Of a stretch of 64,000 bases of DNA, positions 51,839-59,674 are shown piece after piece. How positions within the stretch are numbered: position 1 is the stretch's first letter; each line of letters begins with the position of its first letter. The notes under the pieces were generated by a model. It did no database searches. It was not told the DNA's origin and was given only the letters and a program-made list of their open reading frames with translations. A program made the position numbers and the translations under genes. The stretch is from Mycolicibacterium sphagni (GTDB taxonomy: Bacteria; Actinomycetota; Actinomycetes; Mycobacteriales; Mycobacteriaceae): positions 558,742 through 622,741 of the forward strand of contig NZ_VBSB01000035.1 in assembly GCF_013337765.1 (NCBI RefSeq), in the 5' to 3' direction.

Positions 51839-52866
51839 CGGGCACCGGCCGCGTTGCGGATCACCTGCACGCCGGCACCCGTTGCCGACACGACATACAA
51901 CGTGTCGGACGAGTCATCGAAAGCCAGCGAGTTCGGTTGCTGCACGGTCGGGTAACGCACCTTTTCCACAGGGATACCAGTCGTTAAATCGTAACCAACA
52001 ACCATATTCGCCGCGGTCTGAGAAACCCACGCCAAATTTCGCGATCCGGCCAGACCGTACGGCGCCTGCGGGACCGGGTAGGCCTGCCGCTCGATCAGCG
52101 GGTCGACACCGAACACCAGCAACTGGCCACCGCGGGTGTCGGTCACCAGCACCCGGCCCATCGGGTCGGCCGCCAGTGTGGTGGCCCCTTCGCCGGCGCG
52201 CAGCGACTGCTGGGTGCGGCCGTCGCTGTTCAGCGACGTCACCGACGTCTGGCCGCGGTCGAGGACGACGGCGTTGTTCCCCTCGGTGACGATGGCGTCG
52301 ACGCGCGCGAAGATCTTCACCTTCTCGGCCACCGCGGATTCCGAGCCCAGGGTGTAGGCGGTGCCATCGGCGCTGCCGAGGACCAGTCGGCCGTCGGCAC
52401 GCCGGGCGATCGCGGTGAAGTCGGTGTCGGTTTCGTCGTTGATCGACATCGGCGTCGCAGAGCCTGCCGCCAAATCGACGGTGAAGTACCCACCCCGGGT
52501 CGACAGATACGCCGAGCCCCGGTCGTCGCCGGTGAGTGCGGTTGCCGGGCCGGGCAGCGTGAGCTCGCGGGTGCCGCCCGAGACGGCGAACAGCGTCAGT
52601 GTCGACGGTGACTGCGGATCGACACCGGGGGCCAGGACCGCCAGCGAGCCGGTGCGTTCGTCGAAGATCGCGGCTGTCGGGCGCCCGCCGAGGGGTAGCA
52701 GCTCACCGGCCGGGTGGGTCAAAGGGGGTGGCGACACCGCGGGGGCGGCCGGCTCGATGGTCGGCGGCGGCGCGGTCAGCGGATTCGACGAGCAGCCGGC
52801 CGTGATCGCGGCGAACGCCAGAAACGCCACGGTTGACCTGCGCAAACAGGCGCTGTTTACGAGCAT
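51835..52866 (-). CDS. lppL: Lipoprotein LppL (beta-propeller-like)
   Basis: 343-residue lipoprotein from the ATG at 52866. The signal peptide ends at the lipobox ITAGC. The mature part is built from repeated four-strand units (for example RPTAAIFDERTGSLAVLAP, GRVLVTDTRGGQLLVFGVDP, NSLAFDDSSDTLYVVSAT), suggesting a beta-propeller on the outer face of the membrane. M. tuberculosis Rv2138 (LppL) has the same position next to pyrD. No catalytic residues are evident; function unknown. Confidence 0.85.
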   Translation of the reverse strand: MLVNSACLRRSTVAFLAFAAITAGCSSNPLTAPPPTIEPAAPAVSPPPLTHPAGELLPLGGRPTAAIFDERTGSLAVLAPGVDPQSPSTLTLFAVSGGTRELTLPGPATALTGDDRGSAYLSTRGGYFTVDLAAGSATPMSINDETDTDFTAIARRADGRLVLGSADGTAYTLGSESAVAEKVKIFARVDAIVTEGNNAVVLDRGQTSVTSLNSDGRTQQSLRAGEGATTLAADPMGRVLVTDTRGGQLLVFGVDPLIERQAYPVPQAPYGLAGSRNLAWVSQTAANMVVGYDLTTGIPVEKVRYPTVQQPNSLAFDDSSDTLYVVSATGAGVQVIRNAAGAR

Positions 52867-53007
52867 TGTCAACGGGTAGCCCTTGGACGTGTGCACGGTC
52901 GAGCAATCGAGTCGCCCTCTGTCGATCAGGAAGTCTAGGCGTGCGCGGTGGAGACAAATCGCCGTCTTTGTCTTCTCTCACCCCGTAACTCGCGTTATGG
53001 TGTCCTG

Positions 53008-53319
53008 ATGACGTTGGCCGTGACTCCCGAGTCCGACAGGCGCGAGTTTGCTATCGAGGACATTTCCACTGGTGTATTCGCCAGCGGATTTGGCCATCTC
53101 GGTGATGGCCGGAGCTTTTCCTTCCAGGTCCACCGCGGTCAGCTCCTCGTCGAGGTCTACCACCCCCGCCTCGCCGGCCCGGTGCCGCACGAGGAGGACG
53201 TGGTGGCGACCGCAGCCCGCAGCCTCACCGACTTCGACGTCGACGACGAGCGCAGCCTGACCGCTGCCGTGCGTGATGCCGTAGCGGCCGCCCAGCCGGT
53301 GGCCCGCGCCGCGCGCTGA
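53008..53319 (+). CDS. Conserved actinobacterial protein (Rv2137c-type)
   Basis: 103 residues. It starts MTLAVTPESDRREFAIEDISTG and contains FSFQVHRGQLLVEVYHPRLAGPVP, forming a small alpha/beta protein with an acidic C-terminal helix. No known function. A TTATGG (52995-53000) lies 7 bases before the ATG with no ribosome binding site, so translation may be leaderless. It is divergent from lppL and stands 39 bp before uppP, with which it may be co-transcribed. Confidence 0.72.
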   Translation: MTLAVTPESDRREFAIEDISTGVFASGFGHLGDGRSFSFQVHRGQLLVEVYHPRLAGPVPHEEDVVATAARSLTDFDVDDERSLTAAVRDAVAAAQPVARAAR

Positions 53320-53358
53320 TCTTTCAGCTCTATCCAGTACGGTCGGCCCGTGGAGCCG

Positions 53359-54192
53359 ATGTCGTGGTTGCAAGTCGTCGTTCTGTCGATCGTTCAGGGT
53401 CTGACGGAGTTTCTGCCGATCTCTTCGTCGAGCCACCTGGCGATCGTGTCCCGCGTCTTCTTCTCGGCTGACGCAGGGGCGTCGTTCACCGCGGTGTCCC
53501 AATTGGGCACCGAGCTCGCCGTGGTCATTTACTTCGCCCGCGATATCTGGCGGATTCTCAAGGCCTGGTTCAATGGCCTGTTCGTCAAGGCGCATCGAGA
53601 CAACATCGACTACCGCATGGGCTGGTACGTCATCATCGGCACGGTGCCCATCGTCGTGATCGGCGTGGTCTTCAAAGAGGCCATCCGCGGCGAGGTTCGG
53701 AACCTGTGGGTGATCGCCACCGCGATGCTGGTGTTCTCCGCGGTGATCGCGGCCGCCGAGTACTTCGGCAGGCAGACCCGACACCTGGAGCAAGTGACGT
53801 GGAAGGACGGTCTGCTCGTCGGTCTGGCGCAATGCCTGGCTCTGGTGCCCGGAGTATCCCGGTCGGGGTCAACGATCAGCGCCGGGTTGTTCCTGGGGCT
53901 GGATCGTCCGCTGTCGGCGAGATTCGGCTTCCTCCTTGGCATTCCGGCCGTATTGGCGTCGGGATTGTTCTCGCTGCCGGACGCCTTCCATCCGGTGACC
54001 GAGGGGATGAGCGCCACCGGGCCCCAACTTCTGGTGTCGGTGGTCATCACGTTCGTCGTCGGCTATGCGGCGATCGCCTGGCTGTTGCGCTTCGTCGCCA
54101 ACCATGCGATGTACTGGTTTGTCGGCTACCGAGTGGTGCTATCGCTGGTCTTGATGGGTCTGTTGGCTACTGGGGTGGTGGCTGCCGCATGA
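53359..54192 (+). CDS. uppP: Undecaprenyl-diphosphatase UppP (BacA)
   Basis: Integral membrane phosphatase recycling undecaprenyl (decaprenyl) diphosphate, the lipid carrier used by MraY and MurG in the first part of this window. 277 residues and about eight helices. Signatures QGLTEFLPISSSSHLAI (catalytic Glu and Ser) and PGVSRSGSTISAGL are both intact. GTG at 53350 is also possible; ATG at 53359 gives the usual N-terminus. It overlaps the phosphatase gene by 4 bp. Confidence 0.94.
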   Translation: MSWLQVVVLSIVQGLTEFLPISSSSHLAIVSRVFFSADAGASFTAVSQLGTELAVVIYFARDIWRILKAWFNGLFVKAHRDNIDYRMGWYVIIGTVPIVVIGVVFKEAIRGEVRNLWVIATAMLVFSAVIAAAEYFGRQTRHLEQVTWKDGLLVGLAQCLALVPGVSRSGSTISAGLFLGLDRPLSARFGFLLGIPAVLASGLFSLPDAFHPVTEGMSATGPQLLVSVVITFVVGYAAIAWLLRFVANHAMYWFVGYRVVLSLVLMGLLATGVVAAA

Positions 54193-54881
54193 CGGTGATC
54201 CTGCTGCGGCACGGCCGCTCGACCTCCAACACCGCGCACACTCTGGCCGGCCGCGCCGAGGGCGTCGAGCTCGACGAGAAGGGCCAGGACCAGGCGCAGG
54301 CGCTGGTGAGGAGGGTCAAGGGCCTGCCGATCAAGGCCGTGGTGCGGTCCCCGCTGCTGCGCTGCCGGCTCACGGTGGAGCCGCTGGCCGCCGAGCTCGG
54401 TCTGGAGCCGGTGATCGACGAGCGGCTCGCTGAGGTGGACTACGGGCAGTGGACGGGTCTCGCGCTCAAGGATCTGATGAAGGAGCCGCTGTGGTCGGTG
54501 GTGCAGCATCAGCCGAGCGCGGCCGTCTTCCCCGGTGGCGAGGGTCTGGCGCAGGTGCAGGCGCGCGCGGTGGCCGCGGTCCGCGAACATGACCGCCGGC
54601 TGGCCGACGAGCACGGTCACGACGTGCTGTGGATTGCCTGTACACACGGTGATGTGATCAAGTCCGTCGTCGCCGACGCGCTCGGTACCCACCTGGACAG
54701 CTTCCAGCGGATCACCGCCGACCCGGCCTCGATGAGCGTGATCCGCTACACGTCGATTCGCCCATTTGTGGTGCACGTCAACCACACCGGAGCCGAACTC
54801 GCCTCGACACTGTCCGCACCGCCACCTGCTCCCGACGACAAGTCCGCTGCCGATGCCGTCGTGGGCGGCTCGACGGACTGA
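54189..54881 (+). CDS. Histidine phosphatase (phosphoglycerate-mutase-like), Rv2135c-type
   Basis: 230-residue cytoplasmic histidine phosphatase. It starts MTVILLRHGRSTSNTAH with the catalytic RHG. The second-half Glu and His appear as ERLAEVDYGQWTGL and WIACTHGDVIKSVV, as in MSMEG_4193/Rv2135c-type enzymes with low-specificity phosphatase activity. The ATG overlaps the uppP stop, so a link to carrier-lipid phosphate metabolism is possible but unproven. Confidence 0.9.
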   Translation: MTVILLRHGRSTSNTAHTLAGRAEGVELDEKGQDQAQALVRRVKGLPIKAVVRSPLLRCRLTVEPLAAELGLEPVIDERLAEVDYGQWTGLALKDLMKEPLWSVVQHQPSAAVFPGGEGLAQVQARAVAAVREHDRRLADEHGHDVLWIACTHGDVIKSVVADALGTHLDSFQRITADPASMSVIRYTSIRPFVVHVNHTGAELASTLSAPPPAPDDKSAADAVVGGSTD

Positions 54882-54890
54882 CGCTCCGAA

Positions 54891-54920
54891 TTACGGCTCA
54901 GCTCCTTCTGCCGGTATTTT
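54891..54920 (+). promoter_or_regulatory. Possible promoter for the DUF3090 gene
   Basis: TTACGG (54891-54896) and TATTTT (54915-54920) form a -35/-10 pair with an 18-base spacer. The ATG at 54930 is 9 bases later and no ribosome binding site is visible, suggesting a leaderless transcript. The hexamers are only fair matches. Confidence 0.4.
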
Positions 54921-54929
54921 GGACATAAC

Positions 54930-55514
54930 ATGCCCCGCGCAATTCACGTCTTCCGCACACCCGACCGATTCGTCGCCGGGACTGTCGGGCAGCCCGGAAA
55001 CCGGACCTTCTACCTTCAGGCGGTGCACGACAGCAGGGTGATTTCGGTCATCCTGGAAAAACAGCAGGTCGCGGTGCTGGCCGAGCGGATCGGAGCGCTG
55101 CTCGTCGAGATCAACCGTCGGTTCGGCACGCCACTGCCGCCGGAGACCGACATCGAAGACCTCAGCCCGCTGGTCACTCCGGTCGACGCGGAGTTCCGGG
55201 TCGGCACGATGGGGCTGGGCTGGGATTCCGAGGCGCAGACCGTCGTCGTCGAACTGCTGGCGGTCTCCGAAACCGAATTCGACGCGTCTGTGGTGCTCGA
55301 TGACGCCGAGGAAGGCCCGGACGCGGTGCGGGTGTTCCTCACGCCCGAGTCGGCCCGGCAGTTCGCCTCCCGCTCGACTCGGGTCATCTCGGCCGGCCGC
55401 CCACCCTGCCCGCTCTGCGACGAGCCGCTCGACCCCGAGGGGCACATCTGCGTGCGTACCAACGGTTATCGGCGTGGCGCACTGGGCGGGGCCGAAGACG
55501 ATCTGGACTCGTGA
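54930..55514 (+). CDS. DUF3090 family protein (Rv2134c-type)
   Basis: 194 residues, actinobacterial conserved protein. It begins MPRAIHVFRTPDRFVAGTVGQPGNRTFYLQ. It ends in a C-x2-C-x8-C zinc-ribbon-like stretch (PPCPLCDEPLDPEGHICVRTNGY), which might bind metal. No biochemical function is established. It is coupled by a GTGA overlap to the kinase-like gene downstream; this pair is conserved in actinobacteria. Confidence 0.85.
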   Translation: MPRAIHVFRTPDRFVAGTVGQPGNRTFYLQAVHDSRVISVILEKQQVAVLAERIGALLVEINRRFGTPLPPETDIEDLSPLVTPVDAEFRVGTMGLGWDSEAQTVVVELLAVSETEFDASVVLDDAEEGPDAVRVFLTPESARQFASRSTRVISAGRPPCPLCDEPLDPEGHICVRTNGYRRGALGGAEDDLDS

Positions 55515-56329
55515 CCGGCACCGACGAGGCGTCGGCCCACGAGGCGGTGCGCTGCGGTGACCTGACGCTGATCGGGCGTATCCGCTCGGCGAGCAACGCC
55601 ACGTTCCTCTGTGAAGCCACGGCGTCGGACCAGACCGTGCACTGCGTGTACAAACCGGTCGCCGGTGAGCAGCCGCTGTGGGATTTCCCTGATGGCACGC
55701 TTGCCGGCCGTGAGTTCGGCTCCTATCTGGTGTCGACGGCGTTGGGCTGGAACATCGTGCCGTACACCATCATTCGCGACGGCCCGGCCGGCCCCGGCAT
55801 GGTGCAGCTGTGGGTCGACCAGCCCGGTGACAGCGACGAAACCCGACCGGCCGGCCCTGATCTGGTCGACCTGTGCCCGCCGGATTCGATTCCGCCGGGC
55901 TATCTTTCGGTGCTGCACGCCTACGACTATGCAGGCAATGACGTCACGCTGGTGCACGCCGACGATCTGAGGTTGCGGCGGATGGCGATCTTCGACGTGA
56001 TCGTCAACAACGCCGACCGCAAGGGCGGCCACATTCTCACCGGCGTCGACAACCGGGTCTACGGCGTCGATCACGGGGTGTCACTGCACGTCCAGGACAA
56101 GCTGCGCACGGTGCTGTGGGGCTGGGCCGGGAAACCGATCGACGACGAGACGCTGCAGTCGGTCGCCGCCCTCGGTGAGCAATTGACCGGCCCGCTGGCC
56201 GACGAGCTGCGCGAACACATCACCCCCGCCGAGGTCGCCGCGTTGCGCAAACGCGTCCGCATGCTGCTGAGTGAGCCGGTGATGCCCAGCGCCGATCGGC
56301 ACCGGCCGATTCCCTGGCCGGCCTTCTGA
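55511..56329 (+). CDS. SCO1664-family protein (PI3/4-kinase-like fold)
   Basis: 272 residues. It has a kinase-like arrangement resembling the PI3/PI4-kinase/HipA-like superfamily: VHCVYKPVAGEQPLWDFP with the ATP Lys near residue 47, FDVIVNNADRKGGHIL (catalytic D/N pair) and VYGVDHGVSLH (metal Asp). Its substrate is unknown. GTG start in the stop of the DUF3090 gene. It may modify or report on a partner protein; this is inference from fold. Confidence 0.78.
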   Translation: MTGTDEASAHEAVRCGDLTLIGRIRSASNATFLCEATASDQTVHCVYKPVAGEQPLWDFPDGTLAGREFGSYLVSTALGWNIVPYTIIRDGPAGPGMVQLWVDQPGDSDETRPAGPDLVDLCPPDSIPPGYLSVLHAYDYAGNDVTLVHADDLRLRRMAIFDVIVNNADRKGGHILTGVDNRVYGVDHGVSLHVQDKLRTVLWGWAGKPIDDETLQSVAALGEQLTGPLADELREHITPAEVAALRKRVRMLLSEPVMPSADRHRPIPWPAF

Positions 56330-56344
56330 TTGTTTGGCGTTGAC

Positions 56345-56393
56345 TGAGCGCTCACGTCGCATATTTCCCACGAACTTGCGACGCTGACGCTCA
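56345..56393. repeat. Imperfect long inverted repeat before cysQ
   Basis: TGAGCGCTCACGTCGCA (56345-56361) and TGCGACGCTGACGCTCA (56377-56393) are complementary at 13 of 17 positions, with a perfect inner 6 bp, around a 15-base A/T-richer loop. It lies between the kinase-like gene and cysQ. It could be a terminator-like hairpin or a copy of a dispersed intergenic element. Confidence 0.5.
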
Positions 56394-56445
56394 CTCGATG
56401 CAGGCCGACCGACGGGACTGATCATGATTCGGCGATACTGGCTTG

Positions 56446-57207
56446 GTGAACATGACCGACGCGGCGCTGGCCGCCGACCTCGCAGAGGAGGCCGGCCGGC
56501 TGCTGCTTTCGGTGCGTGAGGAAGTCGGTTTCGACTTCCCGCCCGCGCTGGGCGACGCCGGTGACGTGCGGGCCAACGCGCTGATCCTGCGCCGCCTGCG
56601 CGCCGAGCGGCCCAATGACGCGGTGCTCTCCGAAGAGGCCTACGACGACCTGAAGCGGCTCAACGCCGACCGGGTCTGGATCATCGACCCGCTCGACGGG
56701 ACGCGCGAGTTCTCGATGCCGCGCCGGCCGGACTGGGCCGTGCACATCGCGCTGTGGCAGCGGACCGGCGGTCCGGACGGCCGCATCACCGACGCCGCCG
56801 TGGCGCTTCCGGCGATGGGCGAGGTCTACCGTTCCGACACCGTGACGGCCCCGCCACCGCCTAGACCCGGGCCCATTCGGATCACGGCCAGCTCCAACCG
56901 GCCGCCCGCGGTGCTGTGGCGGCTGCGGGATCGCCTCGACATCGACTTCATCCGGATCGGCTCGGCCGGTGCGAAGGCGATGGCGGTCGTGCGTGGCGAC
57001 GCCGACGCCTATATCCACGCCGGTGGCCAGTGGGAGTGGGACTCGGCCGCACCGGCCGGGGTGCTGCAGGCCGCTGGTCTGCACGCCACCCGCATCGACG
57101 GTGCTCCGCTGCGCTACAACCAGCCCGATCCATACCTGCCGGATCTGCTGATGTGCCGGTCCGAGGTCGCCGATCTGCTGCTCGATGCCATGTGGCTGGC
57201 CAGTTGA
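56446..57207 (+). CDS. cysQ: 3'-phosphoadenosine-5'-phosphate(sulfate) phosphatase CysQ
   Basis: Magnesium-dependent phosphatase of the inositol-monophosphatase fold that removes the 3'-phosphate from PAP/PAPS, controlling sulfate assimilation and sulfotransferase by-product. 253 residues; metal-binding motifs LSEEAYDDL and IIDPLDGTREF are complete, with GGQWEWDSAAPAGVL near the C-terminus. GTG at 56446 or ATG at 56452 are both possible. In this window it can clear the PAP made by the sulfotransferase at 27657. Confidence 0.93.
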   Translation: MNMTDAALAADLAEEAGRLLLSVREEVGFDFPPALGDAGDVRANALILRRLRAERPNDAVLSEEAYDDLKRLNADRVWIIDPLDGTREFSMPRRPDWAVHIALWQRTGGPDGRITDAAVALPAMGEVYRSDTVTAPPPPRPGPIRITASSNRPPAVLWRLRDRLDIDFIRIGSAGAKAMAVVRGDADAYIHAGGQWEWDSAAPAGVLQAAGLHATRIDGAPLRYNQPDPYLPDLLMCRSEVADLLLDAMWLAS

Positions 57208-57294
57208 CGGGAATCAAACCAGTCTCCGCGTTGTCTGTGTGGTGCGAAGGCCGGTCCCCTCACCACTGGAGAGTGCAGTGAACTGCGAACCCCT

Positions 57295-57300
57295 TAGAGT
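57295..57300 (+). promoter_or_regulatory. -10 element for a leaderless mshC transcript
   Basis: TAGAGT stands 7 bases before the mshC ATG at 57308. There is no Shine-Dalgarno in the intervening bases, so the transcript most likely starts at or next to the ATG. The gap from cysQ (100 bp) has room for a -35, but none is convincing. Confidence 0.45.
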
Positions 57301-57307
57301 CGAGGCC

Positions 57308-58546
57308 ATGCAGTCGTGGCCGGCCGTCGATATCCCGCAGCTGCCCGGCCGTGGGCCGACCCTGCGCCTCTACGACACCGCCGACCGTCAGGTGCGTCCG
57401 ACCGCGCCGGGGGAGACCGCGACTATGTACGTCTGCGGGATCACCCCCTACGACGCGACCCACCTGGGCCACGCGGCGACCTACCTGGCCTTCGACCTCG
57501 TGCACCGGATCTGGCTGGACGCCGGGCACGGCGTGCATTACGTGCAGAACATCACCGACGTCGACGACCCGCTGTTCGAGCGGGCCAATCGGGACGGCAT
57601 CGACTGGCGCGAACTCGGCGCCAGGGAAACCCAGCTGTTCCGCGAGGACATGACTGCGCTGCGGGTGTTGCCGCCGCACGACTATGTCGCGGCCACCGAC
57701 ACCACCGGCGAGGTCGTCGAACTGGTCGAGAAGATGCTGGCCTCTGGGGCGGCCTACGTCGTCGACGACGCCGAGTACCCCGACATTTACTACCGCGCCG
57801 ATGCCACCACACAGTTTGGCTATGAGTCGGGCTACGACCACGACACGATGATGCGGCTGTTCGCCGAGCGCGGCGGTGACCCGGACCGCAGGGGCAAGGC
57901 GGATCCCCTCGACGCGCTGCTGTGGCGGACGGCCCGTCCCGACGAGCCGAGCTGGCCGGCCCCCTTTGGTGCGGGCAGGCCGGGCTGGCACGTCGAATGT
58001 GCGGCGATTGCGTTGAACCGCATCGGTTTCGGTTTCGACGTCCAGGGCGGCGGTAGCGATCTGGTGTTCCCGCACCATGAGTTCTCCGCCGCGCACGCCG
58101 AATGTGTGACGGGCGAACGCAGATTCGCGCGCCATTATGTGCACGCGGGGATGATCGGCTGGGACGGGCACAAGATGTCCAAGAGCCGTGGGAACCTGGT
58201 GCTGGTATCCGGCTTACGGGCGCAGGGCGTGGACCCGGCCGCCATCCGGCTGGGCCTGCTGGCCGGGCACTACCGCAGCGACCGATCCTGGAGCGATGTG
58301 GTGCTCGACGAGGCCAACGCGCGCCTGCACCGCTGGCGCACCGCCGCCGCACTGCCCGCGGGCCCGGACGCCACCGACGTCATCGGTCGGCTGCGCCAAT
58401 ATCTGGCCGACGATCTGGACACCCCCAAAGCGCTTGCCGCCCTAGATGGTTGGGTCACCGATGCGCTGGAGTACGGCGGGCACGACGACACCGCGCCCGC
58501 CGCGGTCACGGCCGCGGTCGACGCGCTGTTGGGTGTGCCGCTGTAG
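57308..58546 (+). CDS. mshC: Mycothiol cysteine:GlcN-inositol ligase MshC
   Basis: ATP-dependent ligase joining L-cysteine to 1D-myo-inosityl-glucosamine in mycothiol biosynthesis, a cysteinyl-tRNA-synthetase homologue. 412 residues. Class I synthetase motifs are present: CGITPYDATHLGHAAT (HIGH-type) and HKMSKSRGNLV (KMSKS). Cys/His residues for the zinc and cysteine site occur at YVCGITPY and GWHVECAAIA, with FPHHEFSAAHAE. Length and N-terminus MQSW match mycobacterial MshC, not full-length CysS. Mycothiol marks the organism as an actinobacterium. Confidence 0.96.
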   Translation: MQSWPAVDIPQLPGRGPTLRLYDTADRQVRPTAPGETATMYVCGITPYDATHLGHAATYLAFDLVHRIWLDAGHGVHYVQNITDVDDPLFERANRDGIDWRELGARETQLFREDMTALRVLPPHDYVAATDTTGEVVELVEKMLASGAAYVVDDAEYPDIYYRADATTQFGYESGYDHDTMMRLFAERGGDPDRRGKADPLDALLWRTARPDEPSWPAPFGAGRPGWHVECAAIALNRIGFGFDVQGGGSDLVFPHHEFSAAHAECVTGERRFARHYVHAGMIGWDGHKMSKSRGNLVLVSGLRAQGVDPAAIRLGLLAGHYRSDRSWSDVVLDEANARLHRWRTAAALPAGPDATDVIGRLRQYLADDLDTPKALAALDGWVTDALEYGGHDDTAPAAVTAAVDALLGVPL

Positions 58547-58549
58547 CGT

Positions 58550-59650
58550 TTACAGCTGGACGACGCCGTAGGCGCCGACCTGCTTGCTGAGGAAACGCAG
58601 CTGATCGGTGGCCGAGCCCAGAGTCTGGTCGATGGCCGTCAGCCGCGCGGCGTAGTGAGCCACCGGGTATTCCGCGGTGACGCCGATACCGCCGTGCATC
58701 TGGATGGACTCCTGGGAGATGTGACGCCCCGAGCGGCCGATCTGCATCTTGGAGCGGGCGGCGACCACCGGATCCAGCCGGCCGTCGCTGATGCACATCG
58801 CCGCGTAGTAGTTCATGCTGCGGGCCAGTTCCAGCGAGACGTACATGTCAGCTGCCCGCTGAGTGAGCGTCTGAAATGTCTTGAGCGGCACGCCGAATTG
58901 CTTGCGGGCGTTGAGGTACTCCGTGGTGAGCCGGATTGATTCGTCCATCGCGCCGACGGCTTCGGCGCACAGTGCCGCGGAGTAGCGGATCAGCGTTGCG
59001 TGGATGTGCTCGCTGACGTCGCCGTCGCCGAGCGGCTGCGCGGGGGAGTCGGCGAAATCGATCTCGGCGCCGCGGAGCCCGTCGAACGTCCGATACGGAC
59101 GACCGGTGGTTGCCGCGGCGTCGACCAGGAAGGCGCCCACTCCGCCGTCGGGAAGGCTGGCGGTGACGACGAGGACGTCGGCGCTGTCGCCGGCCAGCAC
59201 CGGATTCTTGCGGCCGGTGATGGTCCAGGCGTCGCCGGACTTTGTTGCGCGGGTGGATAATTCGTCCAGGCCACGCAGCCCCTTCTCGGCGTGGGCCAGC
59301 GCGAGCAGCTTGTCGCCCGCAGCGACCTCGTCGAGCAGCGCGCGCTGGTCGTCGGAGCCGAGTTCGGCGATCAGGCCGCCCGGTATCAGTGCCGCGGTCG
59401 CGACCGGCTCGGGCGCCAGCCGGCGGCCGATCTCGGTCATCACCACCATGATCTCGATCTGGCCGGACTCCTCGGGATCGAATCCGAGGCCAAGGATGCC
59501 GATGTCGGCCAGCTGCCGCCAGACCTCGCGGCTCCAGCCGAGTTCGGAGTCGACCGTCTTGTTGCGGGTCTCCGTGTCATACGCACGGGAGAACACCTCG
59601 CGAGCGGTATCGCGCAGGAGTTCCTGTTCGTCGGTCAGGTCAAAGTTCAT
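58550..59650 (-). CDS. Acyl-CoA dehydrogenase family protein (FadE, smaller subunit)
   Basis: 366-residue flavin-dependent acyl-CoA dehydrogenase fold. It starts MNFDLTDEQELLRDTAREVFSR. FAD/substrate regions and the C-terminal QMHGGIGVTAEYPVAHYAARL are seen. The usual active-site glutamate in a Y-E-G-T-type block is not present. Mycobacteria often make such enzymes as alpha2beta2 heterotetramers from adjacent fadE genes with one catalytic subunit; this gene, 24 bp after the other fadE, fits the partner role. The acyl substrate is unknown. Confidence 0.88.
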   Translation of the reverse strand: MNFDLTDEQELLRDTAREVFSRAYDTETRNKTVDSELGWSREVWRQLADIGILGLGFDPEESGQIEIMVVMTEIGRRLAPEPVATAALIPGGLIAELGSDDQRALLDEVAAGDKLLALAHAEKGLRGLDELSTRATKSGDAWTITGRKNPVLAGDSADVLVVTASLPDGGVGAFLVDAAATTGRPYRTFDGLRGAEIDFADSPAQPLGDGDVSEHIHATLIRYSAALCAEAVGAMDESIRLTTEYLNARKQFGVPLKTFQTLTQRAADMYVSLELARSMNYYAAMCISDGRLDPVVAARSKMQIGRSGRHISQESIQMHGGIGVTAEYPVAHYAARLTAIDQTLGSATDQLRFLSKQVGAYGVVQL

Positions 59651-59674
59651 GGCCGGCCCTCTCCGGAATAAATG

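Noticed and set aside
52968..53000. Strong promoter TTGTCT/TTATGG for the gene at 53008
   Set aside because: The spacer is 21 bases, too long for a normal sigma-A promoter; only the -10-like part was mentioned with the gene.
57185..57307. MshC with a 41-residue N-terminal extension
   Set aside because: The ATG at 57308 gives the family N-terminus MQSW and the usual 412 residues, with a -10 element immediately before it.
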